DNA from: Parachlorella kessleri
Taxonomy: Eukaryota > Chlorophyta > Trebouxiophyceae > Chlorellales > Chlorellaceae
Assembly: GCA_001598975.1 (NCBI GenBank)
Contig: BBXU01000446.1
Location: 1 to 64,000, forward strand
Reading direction: 5' to 3'
DNA: 64,000 nt
The notes beneath the pieces are model-generated. The model ran no database searches. It was not told the DNA's origin and saw only the letters and a list, made by a program, of their open reading frames with translations. Below are positions 23,201-33,930 of this stretch, one piece after another (positions within the stretch are counted from its first letter, which is position 1; each line of letters starts with the position of its first letter). A program made the position numbers and the translations under genes.

Positions 23201-24022
23201 AGCCTGTGTCATGCAGGCTTCTGACCAAGGAGGGAATGCAGACCGCATGCACCTCGCCATGCGGGGACTGGTATCGCCGCCCTGCTGTCACTTGGACACC
23301 TGGTTTAACCTGACACAAGAGCGGGCATGAACCTCATCTTCGCATGATGGATTCAGCCGTCACCCACCTTGGCCAGCCAGCTGCAGGGCAGCTGGTCGAC
23401 TGTGAGCCGCAAGGCCGCAAGGATCTCCTGCTGGCAGCCCTTGCAGGCTGCCAGCCCCTGCCTCAGCACTTTGATAGCCGTGAGTGGCGAGCCCAGTGCC
23501 AGCCAGGCCTGGGCCTTCCTGTAGTAGGCTTTGGCTAGCTGAGGCAGGCAGCTGGTGTCACCCTGTGCTGCCTGGTGGGCCAGCAGGGCCAGCGCACGCT
23601 CGGCAGAGGTTAGCGCATCTTCCGGCTGACCTGCAAGGAAAAGTCAAGCTGACTCACCAGTTAGAGAAGCAAGTGTGGCGATGGCCAGCCTAGATGCAAA
23701 GTACTGATTGGGGTGCAGGGGTGCATAACTCAAAATGTCGGGGGTGACGTGGGCGGGCTTGCTCACCGCACTTGAGGGACACTGCGCTGCTGTTGCAGAG
23801 GGCAAGTGCGTTGCCTGGGTCCAGGAGCACCATCTCCTTATAGAACGCAGCTGCCTCATCCAGCCGTCCAGCTTTGAACGCTGCGACAGAGGAGGAAAGG
23901 AAGGGGCACGCCTCAGAAGGCCTTCGTCCATGTCCGTGATGTCGGGACGGCTGGAAAAAGTCAGACATGCGCGGCTCACCTGCATCGGCTGCAGCCTTGA
24001 GGTCAAGGCAGTCTGCAAACAT
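20216..24022 (-). CDS. TPR protein with acidic C-terminus, function unknown
   Basis: The N-terminal half is a tetratricopeptide protein. Exons 23980-24022, 23767-23880, 23368-23630, 22994-23183 and 22268-22701 join in phase. Repeats seen: AFKAGRLDEAAAFYKEMVLL with DPGNALALCNSSAVSLKCG; PQLAKAYYRKAQAWLALGS; VAFFRSAAYLRAGHPQLALR. TPRs are helical scaffolds for protein partners such as chaperones. Downstream exons, less certain in their borders, contain ALLAAEKEERLPEFLRKRP then a run of five tyrosines and EWMRKRIHEQ (about 21850-21970), ELPEPVMDKLLTMEATELDL (about 21420-21475) and LLSWEEVKALKGPG (about 21015-21055). The last exon (20216 to about 20650) is Pro/Ala-rich and ends in an acidic tail (DDLEDLYELD). 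The family was not recognised. The start shares a 290-bp divergent promoter with the YebC gene. Confidence 0.75.
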
Positions 24023-24312
24023 AGTCGACAGAGGTTCTGACTACCACTTTGCTTTCTGTGATGGTTGCCTTGGTTCGGCTGTCATGAAAAGGCGCTCTCA
24101 GCGAAGGGGTACTGGGAGGTGCCCGGTACTATTAAACAAACACTCCCTCCCTAACGAACACTAGGAGGGCGTGATGAGAAACTCGTCAAAATACATCTGA
24201 TTTTGCCAGTCAAGGTCCGCACGACTAACCTTATTAGTAAGGCCTAATCGGCTAGGTGTAAAGGAACGTTGCGACAACCGTTGCAACTGTTAACAAGTGT
24301 TGGCTGCATCAC
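24023..24312. promoter_or_regulatory. Divergent promoter region, TPR gene / YebC
   Basis: 290 bp between two opposing start codons, AT-richer than the exons (about 24110-24300). It must contain both promoters and 5' UTRs. No specific element was assigned. Confidence 0.45.
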
Positions 24313-26215
24313 ATGAGGTCAGCCATGCTGTCGCTTCTTTCGTCACACGTCATGCAGCGACTAGGCAGCCCGACCAACCTGGGCTCAAAGCGTTTTATCG
24401 GCATTGCAAGCCTGCTGCAGCGCCTTCCTAGCCTTAGAGTGCTACAAACAAGAGAGTTCAGGCCTTGTGCGCCTGTGGCTATGGGCCGACGCTCCGCCAA
24501 GATAGCCACAAGAAAGAACAAGGCAGACGCAGGTGCAAGTTTGCAGCATGCCTTCACGTGCGGTACTGATACAGCAAAGCAAGCCCCAGGCAGTAAACTC
24601 ATTCTCTACTACTTCCTGGCTTGCAGCCAAGGCTAAGCTGTACGGCAAGCTAGGTAAGCCTGCAAAATAAGCAAGGTTGACTTGTCACTGTGCCTGGAGC
24701 CTTGACTGCTGCTGCTGCTGTACAGCTGCAACTTGGACTATTTAGTCCCGAAGCTGCTGTGTCAATTCAGCCCAACTGTCTAAGCCGGGCAGTGGGTGCT
24801 GCAGGGAAACTCATAGCGCAGGCCGTGAGGGCTGGCGGCCCCGACGCAACTGCGAATGCAAAGCTACGAGAAGTGCTACAGCAGGCCAAGCTGGCGCAGC
24901 TGCCTACTGACATTATAGACCGCAACATTAAGAAAGCATCAGAGAAGAACGCAGCGGACTTTGCAGAAGTGACATATGAAGCCTATGGGCCTGGCGGCTC
25001 CGGCTTTGTCATTGAATGCCTCACAGGTGAGTTCCCCTGGAAACAGGGGAAGTCCCTGGGTGTGTTTCAAATGAGAAGTGGGTGTGGATATGTGCGGATC
25101 CATACTGGCCAGCCTGCAGGCGCAGCACTGGCAGGTACAGCTGTCATTGGGAGGAAGCAGTAGGTTAGACTGCTTGGGTTTTCACAGCCCACATCGAAGC
25201 TGCTTGTGCATGCTCTCCTGGAGCTACCTTCCGCCAGCTGTGCCAGCAGCCCACCCCATAGCTGTTCCCAGCCCTGCTGTGGCTGCCTCCATCCTGCTTG
25301 AAGCCTATGGGTTAATTATCCGGCTCAGTGACCCATCAACCCAACTGCACCTGCACAGACAACGTCAACCGGTCGGCCTCCGAGGTGCGCACTGCCATCA
25401 TAAAGAGCGGCGGCAAGGTAGCGGACCCAGGCAGCGTGCTGTTCAACTTCCAGCGCCAGGGCCTGGTCATGGTGGACGCTAAAGAGGACGAGGACAAGGT
25501 AATTTGCCACCCAATGAGTGACGTGTGAAGAACCTCAGGCTGTTGTTGTACTGAATATCAAAGGGTATTGCTTACAATTTCTGGGGCTCGACCGTTCATG
25601 TTAAGGCACAGCCATCTGTTGATTCCTTTTTGCTGTCCCAGCTGAGAGCAAACACATAGACCCGGCCACCACAACTTTATGCAGTTGCACACTGCTGTCC
25701 TTCGCTGCACAGGTCTTTGAAGCAGCCATGGAGGCAGGGGCGTCGGACGTACAGCCATCCAAGGATGACGATGGCAAATTGGAAGGTTACAAGGCAAGCG
25801 GAAGCTGCAGCTATTCTTTGTGGACTACCTTGCGTCACATAGGAGGTCGCAGTGCCCCTGCTGTCGGCCCCTGTTCAAACCAAGTACCTCTGAACCCGCC
25901 CACGAAGCACATTGCACATACCATGCATGGGCGCCCCAAGTTACCCATGGCCAGGCCCGCTTAACCCTCGCCTTATGTTGTCTTCCCACCGACCAGGTGC
26001 TCATGAGTGTGGAGGAGTTTGGCACGGTCAATAGCGGGCTTCAGGAGCAGGGCGTGGCCATCAACCTGGAGGGATCTGGCCTTGTCTACATGCCACTAAT
26101 GTTACAGGAGGTGGACGACGATGCCCATTTTGAGGCCAATGAGGCCATGCTAGAGCGGCTGTTAGCAGTCGATGATGTGGATGCTGTGTACACCAACTGC
26201 GGGGGCCTGCAGTGA
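24313..26215 (+). CDS. YebC/PmpR/TACO1 family organellar translation activator
   Basis: Six exons (24313-24532, 24627-24653, 24805-25026, 25359-25498, 25713-25793, 25997-26215) join in phase. A basic N-terminal presequence of about 55 residues precedes the family start ([17 protein letters not shown], then [20 protein letters not shown]). The three-domain body shows the hallmarks [36 protein letters not shown] and [20 protein letters not shown]. It ends in an acidic domain ([20 protein letters not shown]). Members bind translating ribosomes or RNA; human TACO1 activates mitochondrial COX1 translation. The presequence points to an organelle but does not separate plastid from mitochondrion. Intron 5 starts with GC (25794-25795) instead of GT. 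Confidence 0.93.
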
Positions 26216-26643
26216 GGCGCACTGCTGGGAATGGGTAATAGAAAAGAGTTGGTAGAGATGGTTGGTGGCCATGGTTGGAGGAGGTTTCTCAGTGCGAGCT
26301 GGCTGTGCACGGTGCGCCTGCTGGCATGCTGTGGTCCGCTCTTGCAGGCTTCATTGTAGGAACCATGTTACATCAATACACAATATGCATACCGTGACTG
26401 ACATGCAGTTTATGTGGGTAGGGTTCGTATGACACCAATTCGGACAACGAAGACTTATCAATATTCACAAAAGACTTGTATGCCTCTCTGCCAGCAGCTT
26501 GCCAACGACCTTGAGTATCAATAGCCCCCAAGCTCACCCGCCAGCAGCCCAAAATTCCAGCTCTGCCAGCGTGGCGTCGAGACAAGTCACCAGCTTGTGC
26601 TGTCCTCTCACCAACATCCGGGCGGCCTATGGTCCCTCGCCTA
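26216..26643. other. Convergent intergenic region, YebC / ubiquitin-like gene
   Basis: 428 bp between two stop codons with no coding support. On the minus strand a TGTAAC word (26367-26372) lies about 270 nt past the ubiquitin-like stop and is a candidate poly(A) signal. Confidence 0.45.
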
Positions 26644-27391
26644 CTAGAACTCGTGCTTGGCTACCACTCGAAGGCCCTCAGGAGTCTGCTCCACCTCTGG
26701 CCAGTAGTCAGGTGTCTCTGTCTGCATCACAGACCGAGGTACAGAGTTGGTTCCCTGGTCCCTGCAGGGTTGTTCCCCTCATGCGTACATCCATTTTTGA
26801 AAGCTCCTAGCAGCAGTTAGCTCTGGTTAACATGGCTAGAGCAACATTTTCTGGGGTCGGACTGGGCTGGCGTTGCACACTGCCAACTTTGCTGTGGCCC
26901 ACTGAACACACAGCAAGTGCCCATCCCGCTTACCAGGTCATATCCATTAAGGGAGAAACCTGTGTGCAAGTTCATTTCTAAAAGCGTTTTGCTGTCGTAT
27001 GTGGGGGTAAGCTCCTTGCCCTGCCAGAACAGCTGCTGTTTCTCCACCGGTATCCCTGTCTTCTTAGCCACCTCCTGCTTAATATCCTTGATGGTCTGCT
27101 CGTACTTTACCCTGAACTCATCAGTTTGTTGTGTATGAAACGTCCAACGCTGACAAGGCCAGGGCCAGGCTGATCGCAGGGAGCTCCAAGTCAGGCATGG
27201 TCAAACATGACATCCCCAAGCGACACACCTGACGTCCACCGAGGTGGGAGGGTATTGCTTGCCCTTCCTCATATTCACGAAAATCTGGTTTCCCAGGTTG
27301 TGCTGGCCCATCGACGCTGCACAAGGCGGCAGACGTGTGTGAGAGCGATTGGCCTATGTTCGGCAGGGCCAGCGGAAGATAACTCACCCAT
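26644..27391 (-). CDS. Small ubiquitin-fold protein
   Basis: Four exons join in phase: 27388-27391 (only ATGG), 27229-27316, 26934-27111 and 26644-26721, giving 115 residues. The core is a ubiquitin-like beta-grasp: VKYEQTIKDIKQEVAKKTGI, PVEKQQLFWQGKELTPTYDS and KTLLEMNLHTGFSLNGYDL. This aligns with ubiquitin's strand-helix-strand and its L-F-x-G-K/R turn. There is no C-terminal Gly-Gly; the protein ends DYWPEVEQTPEGLRVVAKHE plus F, so it is unlikely to be a conjugated modifier. An N-terminal extension (GNQIFVNMRKGKQYPPTSVD) replaces ubiquitin's first strand. It may be an adaptor-type ubiquitin-like protein; partner unknown. Confidence 0.8.
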
Positions 27392-28258
27392 GGCTGCGTA
27401 TGTTGGCTGATGTTCTTGCCGACCGAAATGCTGAAGACACGATCTTGCGGTGCACAGCTGGCTTCGGTCTCAAAAGACTGTTCTATCTTTCTTCGCTGGG
27501 GCGCATCAACATTGGATTTGGAGGCAAGTCACCCTGGAGTGCAAAGCATAGTGGTATTGGTGGCAGACAGTGCAAACAGGGTGGAGATAGGTGTGTACCA
27601 GTACTGACAGGGCTGGATGCAGTCATGCTTTGGGGTCTTGCCTGGGTTTCTAAAACTCACTCGGAGACATACTGGGCCAAATTTGGCCCAGCAGGCTTCC
27701 CCACGAGACAAGCTAAGGCCACTGGAACAGAAAATAAAGTTGAAACGTGATATTACGTTCCAAGCTCCTTTGCACCATGGTCGAGAAATGAACCTACATG
27801 TGAACAGCTGCCACACTACTCGACCAGGATGTGCTTCTGACGTTGACATGCAAGCAATGCACATCACCCCACCGCTGGCAAAGGTGCCCTTGCCAAATGC
27901 TGCCTTGATTGTATAGTGCTTTCGCATCATCCAAAGGCTTTTGAAACCCTGCCTAAGAGAAGTCTCAGAAATCAACAGGAGGCTGTGCCTGTCGGAAGTG
28001 CAACCTAGCTTATAGGAGGGTTGAACAGCCGTAAGGGTCAGGCTCCCCAAGTGGATCCTAACACTGCCACAGTAGTTGACAGAAGAGGCAAACACTTAAA
28101 GCATGAGAGGTCATCAGAATAACAAGTTGCAACAAATGGCTGGTAACAATGCCTGAGTCGCAACAGCACATTTAAAAAAATGCAGCAACATCAGTGCTGT
28201 AGCACTTGCAGTCTAAGCGCCTCGCACGGCCACTACGCAAGTCGGCATGCGCAGCTCC
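27392..28258. other. Intergenic region with 20-bp palindrome
   Basis: This lies between the ubiquitin-like start and the Mpv17 stop (both minus strand). A minus-strand frame of 188 codons (27529-28095) starts at GTG and resembles no family; it was not annotated. A perfect 20-bp palindrome lies at 27672-27691, about 280 bp upstream of the ubiquitin-like start. Confidence 0.4.
27672..27691. repeat. Perfect 20-bp palindrome
   Basis: CTGGGCCAAATTTGGCCCAG is its own reverse complement. Its ends carry TGGGCC in both directions, the plant site II word bound by TCP factors (family knowledge). It could be a dimeric protein site in the ubiquitin-like promoter; function untested. Confidence 0.6.
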
Positions 28259-29532
28259 TCACTGGGATTTCTCTAATGCTGCCGGTTCTGCAGATGCCTT
28301 CTTCAGAGCTGGGAACAAAATGTGGTACCAGTCATCCGTGGAGGCAGCCCACGACATGAATGTGCTATCTGCAGCAAGGGTGAACAAATCTGGCCAAGGC
28401 CTCAAGACAACCAGTCACGATCACATTTGCCGCACAAACAGGGCCGCACAACCCACCATGCCCTGCCATGGCTAGTTCAGGAGCCACCACAACCACCTGT
28501 GCTGAGGTTTGCAAGCATGCCGACACAAAGGAGCGTAGGCACGCAAGTTGGCACAGATGCAAGGAGGCATGGAGGCGACAGCACGCACCTACTATTGTGA
28601 CCATGTTGACGAACAGAAGGTGGTAGCGCACAGGAACCACTTTGAAGTTCAGTGTTTGTAGTGGCGGCCAAATGACCACCTCTGCCCCAAAAGTGGGAAG
28701 GAAGTCCTTGCTGATCTTCTCTTTTGCCTCCGCCCACGTCCCTCCCTCACCCAGGGTCATATGTGTGAAGTACCCTGCAGGCAGTACATGAACACCCTGT
28801 CAGAGTTCAGTGACACAAGATAACACCTCGCACATAGACGCCAGGATGCGCAGTGAAGCAGGAGTTGTGCTGCCGCGTACCCAGAACATGCAGAGGGCCA
28901 AAGATGGCAGTGTCGGCAATAACCTGCAGAGGCAGCAAGGCAGCATTCTCAGCCAGCTCAGTAGGCCGTACTCTGAACTGATAGTGTGTAATATTAATAA
29001 GCAAAAGAGGCGGCACCGGCCCAGGCAGCCAAGTCCAAGTACCTTGAAGGTGATGAACTTCGCACTCCCAGGAACAAACCATGCTTTTGCCATGCGGTCC
29101 AGCCCAATATACCATGCATGTCCAAATGGACCTGCAAGCACAAGCAAGACCGAGTAAGCTTGGTTCGACTTGAAAAACCTGACGGGGCACTGCGTTCTTG
29201 CACTTCCCTCAGTAGCGGGACATGAGATTTCCAAGCAGGCCTGTCAAATCACCAGCCAAGAGCACTATACTCACCTACAGCAGCCGCTCCGTAGGCCGCA
29301 GTCAGCAGCCCCCGACGAAGGTCGTAAGCAGGGACTTTCTCCACCCTCTGCGCTATGGCGTCACCTAAGCCCCTGCACCAAGACATGCAGTGTTAAACTA
29401 TATCAACCATAAGAAAAGAAGCGAACAAGCTGACACTTGCCAAAGAGCTCCAGTTGATACAATTTGCGTCGCCAGTGGGTGCCGCTGTAGCGCTGCATTG
29501 TACAGCCTGAGGCCAGCACCCAAAAACGACAT
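28259..29532 (-). CDS. Mpv17/PMP22 family membrane protein
   Basis: Small four-helix proteins of mitochondrial, peroxisomal or plastid membranes, thought to form channels. Exon 1 (29441-29532) reads MSFLGAGLRLYNAALQRHPL and then TQIVSTGALW. It joins GLGDAIAQRVEKVPAYDLRR in the next exon, matching the family's N-terminal signature (RHPL...TGAL-GLGD-IAQ). Later exons carry GPFGHAWYIGLDRMAKAWF, VIADTAIFGPLHV, EKISKDFLPTFGAEVVIWPP and the signature WPPLQTLNFKVVPVRYHLLF. The last exon ends in ALKKASAEPAALEKSQ with TGA at 28259-28261. The donor after exon 1 is GC (29440-29439), because only that choice keeps frame. Another ATG lies upstream at 29595 but would add an atypical N-terminus. Confidence 0.92.
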
Positions 29533-29895
29533 GACAGTGAAAGGCGGTAGCCGTATAGTCTGCAAGCTGGCAGCGTTAGGGCACCTGCATGTCACTGCTG
29601 CAACATGCTAACGCAAAATGTGTGACGCTGGGGGATTGCATGCCTTTCACACGGGAAGAGCGGTGCATTTGTGGAAGGCTACTGTTCAGGTACAGTCGTA
29701 GGGAAGAATGACGGGGCGCGCTGCGGGGCACGCTGCGAAAGGCAAAAGCTGCTTAGCTGTTGTGCCTTCTATTTTGCTTCCCTTACGCTAAAAGGTCTAA
29801 CGTAGATTTCGGTGGCAAGCTCTCTAGCCGTGCGATGTTCTTGCTCAGGTGTTAGCTTAGCCTTGTGATCGGACAGTGGGGGCGTTGAGGCAGCC
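29533..29895. promoter_or_regulatory. Divergent promoter region, Mpv17 / calcineurin-B-like
   Basis: 363 bp between opposing start codons, with AT-rich stretches near 29760-29800. No gene. It presumably holds both promoters. Confidence 0.45.
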
Positions 29896-30648
29896 ATGGG
29901 CAACCTGCCCACCAAGGCGGAGGAGGGCCTTAGCAAGACCGAGCTGGAACGCATGGAAAGGAGGTGGGTAGGACTGCTGTGCAGTCCTGCTAAAGAGCAG
30001 CGTTGGTTAAGCAGCGTCCTTCACCTTATGAGCTGTAGGCTACAACAAAGATAGAGTCGCCCTGCTTGTGCAGGATTAAGCGCCTGGGCCGGGGCGAGAA
30101 GGAGCTGGCACAGTCTGATTTGCAGATGATTCCAGAGCTGGCAGGGAACCCTTTCATGCCAGCGCTCTTCAAGATGTATGATCAAGACGGTGATGGCTAC
30201 ATAGATGCCTCAGATATGCGCGCCCTCCTTGAAAGCCTGATCAAGCTGTCAGATGAAGAGGAGCGCTACAGATGTAAGCTCGAGCCTAGGCGCGTGTGCC
30301 GACTGCCGGCTGCACCCAGTGCGCCCTTCCTCCTGCCTGTGGGGGAAGCATGCCAGCAGGAGTGATATGTGGCTGCCAAAATTGATACTGACTAGTGTGC
30401 CTGGCGGTGTTGCAGTCGCTTTCCGCATCTTTGATGCGGACGAGGATGATTTTGTGACAGACCAGGACCTCCTCCGCTGGCTGCAAGCAACCAACAAGCG
30501 TGGGCTGTCACTCCCCCAGCTCGAGCAGATCGTGGCCAACACTATGCACCAGTACGACGAGGACCGGGATGGACAGCTTTCCTACGAGGAGTTTAGGACC
30601 CTTGTGTCAGCAAGTAGCACGGAGGGCAACCTCGACCTGCACTTCTAG
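29896..30648 (+). CDS. Calcineurin B-like EF-hand protein, N-myristoylation signal
   Basis: Three exons join in phase (29896-29964, 30074-30273, about 30415-30648), giving about 170 residues. It begins MGNLPTKAEE; a glycine at position 2 with a small polar residue near position 6 suggests N-myristoylation, as in calcineurin B. The first EF-hand is degenerate (RIKRLGRGEKELAQSDL). EF2 is complete (DQDGDGYIDASD). EF3 (DADEDDFVTDQD) lacks the usual central glycine, and EF4 (DEDRDGQLSYEE) is complete. The linker ALLESLIKLSDEEERYRFAF is typical of calcineurin B, CBL and CIB proteins. It probably regulates a Ca2+-dependent phosphatase or kinase. No partner gene is nearby. Confidence 0.88.
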
Positions 30649-31057
30649 GCTGCCCAGGGTAGCGGCAACTGGAACTTTGGCCAGGCAGGAGCATTGCTTG
30701 GCATCCTCAAACAAATTTTTGCACTGTAGTTCCCTTAGGCAGGTCGTTCAGTACAGTGCTGGCTTGTACATTTCGTCCCTCTGTCCCCACTAGTTCTGCC
30801 CAGGTGTTTGGCTGCGTTGCAAGTTTGTGCTTCTGGCTGCTGCTTCAACATATCGTGTGAACTCGTCCCTCTTTCTGTGGTGGGTGGACTCTAGCTCGCC
30901 CTGCATAGCACCAGGTTGCTAAACATGCTGACAAGTTACTCTTTAACCTTGCCGCACCCCGGAGGCAGGTGTGTAAGTCACCCTGTCTTGTAGGTGTCGG
31001 CCAGTTCTGGGGCACTAGCGCCAACAACGCTGGGCTGTGGAATGCAAAGAAACTGGA
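30649..31057. other. Convergent intergenic region
   Basis: 409 bp between two stop codons. No coding support or recognisable RNA. It is presumed to be 3' UTR of both neighbours. Confidence 0.4.
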
Positions 31058-31643
31058 TTAGGTGGCGCTGTGAGTCCGCACCTGCTTCTTCATCTGCTGG
31101 ACATCACCTTCTTTCCAGGCATACTCGCTGTGTGACACCGACTGGAAGTGGCATGCCCGCTCTACATAGCCGGGGTTCATCGATCGCCACACGCTGCGGC
31201 TGATTTCCTGCACAGGCCAGGCGAACGGCTTCCTGAGCGCAAGAAGGTGGCTGATTCCCACACGGTTGGCCACTCCGGTCTGCAAGGCCAGTTCACATAC
31301 TTTCTTTGCAACTACTCATCTGGCGCCTTCGCACCTGCAGCCGGTCCTTGCTAATGCTGGCAGCCTCCTCGCCTTCTATTGCCTCCCCCGACCCCCGCTG
31401 TATCAGACGCTCAATTTGCCTTAGCTGGGACTCTGTTGCTGCTTGGGCTGCTGCTGAACAGCTTGTTGTCTCTTCCTCCAGCACCTGAGGCTCCTCAGGG
31501 AGCGTGAAGTGGCCCAACTCCAGCTGTTTCATCAGCATATTGTAAACGGCCCGCTCCTCCTTTTTTATAGTCTCAGAAATTGCAGCCGACTTGCTGGCGT
31601 TCAGAAAAGAGGTCCGGCCCTGCCTAGGGGTCTCTTTGCCCAT
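31058..31643 (-). CDS. Unknown protein, 176 residues
   Basis: Not recognised. Two exons (31335-31643 and 31058-31279) join in phase with clean GT-AG borders. The first ATG in frame, at 31643, was taken as start. The N-terminal half is charged and helical (SETIKKEERAVYNMLMKQLE, then FTLPEEP and an acidic, Glu/Ala-rich linker). The C-terminal half is aromatic and compact (HLLALRKPFAWPVQEISRSV, RSMNPGYVERACHF and SEYAWKEGDVQQMKKQVR) and looks like a conserved domain. There is no transmembrane segment. It shares a 301-bp divergent promoter with the SPF27 gene; that is not evidence of a splicing role. Confidence 0.6.
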
Positions 31644-31944
31644 TGTGCAGCGCCTTGCAGTCGAACCGAGGCGATGGAGCTGCAAAAGAATCGCCCAGCC
31701 GATTGAAGAGAGCGGGGGACGCCGAGCCTTGGTCAGTGTAAAGCTGGCAGCAGTCAAATTCTGTAAGTGGGCAGGCTTCTCTACTGTCCAAGGTCTCCCG
31801 CCAAGAACCCGCCAGTGGAGTTTTCACTGGCGATCGCACCAGGTTAATTCCCATGAGTAATTCGTACATGCATGAATACAAGTCCGCTAATCGGCAGACA
31901 AACTGCCACAGCTCGAACCTGTTCAGCACTTTTTAGTACGTATC

Positions 31945-33930
31945 ATGGGGAGCAAACAGCCCACTTTGTCCATCGCTGCCACAGCATACGCTCAACAGAC
32001 CGGATGGCGCAGGGGGCAAGAGCTCATAGACGCCCTTCCATATGTTGATGCCCTCAGCCCTGGGGAGAAGCAGGCTGTTGACAAGCTTATAGAGGAGGAG
32101 GTGCGGCTGCTGCCGGCCTGCTAACATAAAGATAGCTGGTCGTGCAGGACTGCCAGGCTTGGGGTGGCGCTGACTGCTCTCGACTGCCATAACATGCAGA
32201 TGCGGCGCAGCACAAAGCGACCTGCTGACTATCTCAAGGAGCTACCTGCAGTTCCTGACCCAATTTTCCAGGTGAGGGGGTTGCGTTAGGTGCAAAATGT
32301 CTTGCAGGAAAGGGCTCCTTGTCAGCTAAGCAAGGTGTTGGGCTCGCACCTGCCTTCGCATACAAATAGCCGGTGGAGCCTCCAGCAGGGCGATGAGATA
32401 CTGGAGAACGAGATGAGCCGCATCGATGCTGGCGAAAAGATGGTGGGCATGGACACCAAGCGGTACAACCTGGACCCGCCACCGCCAGCGAAGCGTAATG
32501 ACTATGCAGCCTGGCGGCAGGCCCTGGACAATGCATACAGCCAGCTGGAACACCAGTACAACCGGTGCGTTAATATGTGGAAAGCCTGCAGCTAGACTAG
32601 GACTAGCCTGTCCGTAAGTTTGTTCAAATGAAGCAGACGTCCTTCGTGCCCGCTAGGACTTGTTGATTGCTGGTGGCAGGCAATGCAAAGGAGGAAAGGT
32701 TGGGGTGAAGGGCACTGCTGGGGCTGAGTGCACTTGTGCTCTGGGGCTTGCCTGACTTGTTTGGTTGTGCCGGCACATGGTGAGACCTAGTGGGGTTGGC
32801 CTGAGCCGATTAAGCTGCGCGCATGGTTAGTAAGTGCCTTGGTCGTGCAAAGTTTTGCTTAGGTTCACCCTGTGCTGACTGGCCAGCAGGGCCCTGAATT
32901 ATGGGCCTTGCTTGCCTTACAGTGTCTTCTAAAGTTGCTTTCTGCCCCGCTGCCCGTATACCAAGAGTCATTGGTTGTTGAGCTGCTGCAGGCTGCTCAA
33001 CTTGGAGCTGTTGCTCAAGTTTGGGCCCGACACCTGGCGGGTGCAAAACGATGCATTGGCGGTGTCTGTGAAGCAGCTACAAGAGGAGCTGGTGACAACA
33101 CGCCGGCAGATTGAGGGGCTCAACCGTGAGCGCAAGCTGCAGCAGACAGCCGCAGGCAAGCAAGGGGGAAGGATTAGGCGCGAGGGGTGCCGCATGTGGT
33201 GAATGCCAATGGGCCTCTCTAGCCACACTGTGTCAGCTGGCTGACCTTTGGTGGCAGTGAAGGCCCACTCCTTACCTGACTGTGTGTGACTGACATTCCC
33301 GACCGTGCAGTGCCACGTTGGCCACCCGAAATGTATGTGCTCTGGGCGCAAGAAACCCTGGTCGACTCTTCCTTCCTCTTAAGCTTGGCTTGTGGTGTGG
33401 CACATCCTCCCAGCTTGCCAGCTGTAGCATATGAAGTTGTTTAGTTGACGGACTTCAGCATTTCCTGCCCGTGAGCAGGCAGGGAGCTTGCCAAGCTAGA
33501 GGAGGAATACCTGGGCCTGGTGCACAAGAACATGGAGATCGAGGCAGCCTGCCGGCAGATCGAGCGGGAGATTGACACCACCCGGGCCACGCTGGGCACA
33601 CCCGCAGACGGTAGCACTGATGGCGTCGCAGATGCTGCTACTGGTGCTGCTGCTGGCATTGCTGGTGGTGAGGGGCAGCCAAAGAGTTCAGCAGAAGCAG
33701 CGGGGCCGGCCGATTCTGGGGAGGGTCAGGAGGTGCAGCATATGGAGCAGCAGGGGGAGCCAGCAGCTGAGCAAGAACAGGCAGCACCAGTTGGGCAGGC
33801 AGCAGAAGAAGCCCATGACATTGCGGCCGGGGTAGGCCTAACGGAGCAGCAACAAGAGGAGGCCGGCAGGGCAGCAGCAGCAGCGGATGGTCCCGTGGTC
33901 CCAGCTGCTGATGACGCCATGCAGGAGTGA
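31945..33930 (+). CDS. SPF27: Pre-mRNA splicing factor SPF27/BCAS2
   Basis: Core subunit of the Prp19 (NineTeen) complex, which activates the spliceosome; plant orthologue MOS4. Exons join in phase. They contain RRGQELIDALPYVDALSPGE with AVDKLIEEEM, RPADYLKELPAVPDPIFQ, EILENEMSRIDAGEKMVGMD, LDPPPPAKRNDYAAWRQALD, LELLLKFGPDTWRVQNDALA and a long coiled coil (SVKQLQEELVTTRRQIEGLN). The exon ending at 33155 is followed by a GC donor (33156-33157). After the conserved coiled coil (RELAKLEEEYLGLVHKNMEI) the frame runs about 110 more residues of Ala/Gln/Glu-rich low complexity to TGA at 33928-33930. Typical members end soon after the coiled coil, so this tail is an extension. Confidence 0.93.

Noticed and set aside
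27529..28095. 188-codon minus-strand frame between the ubiquitin-like and Mpv17 genes
   Set aside because: Starts at GTG, is cysteine/serine-rich without motifs, and has no splice or homology support. Kept as intergenic.
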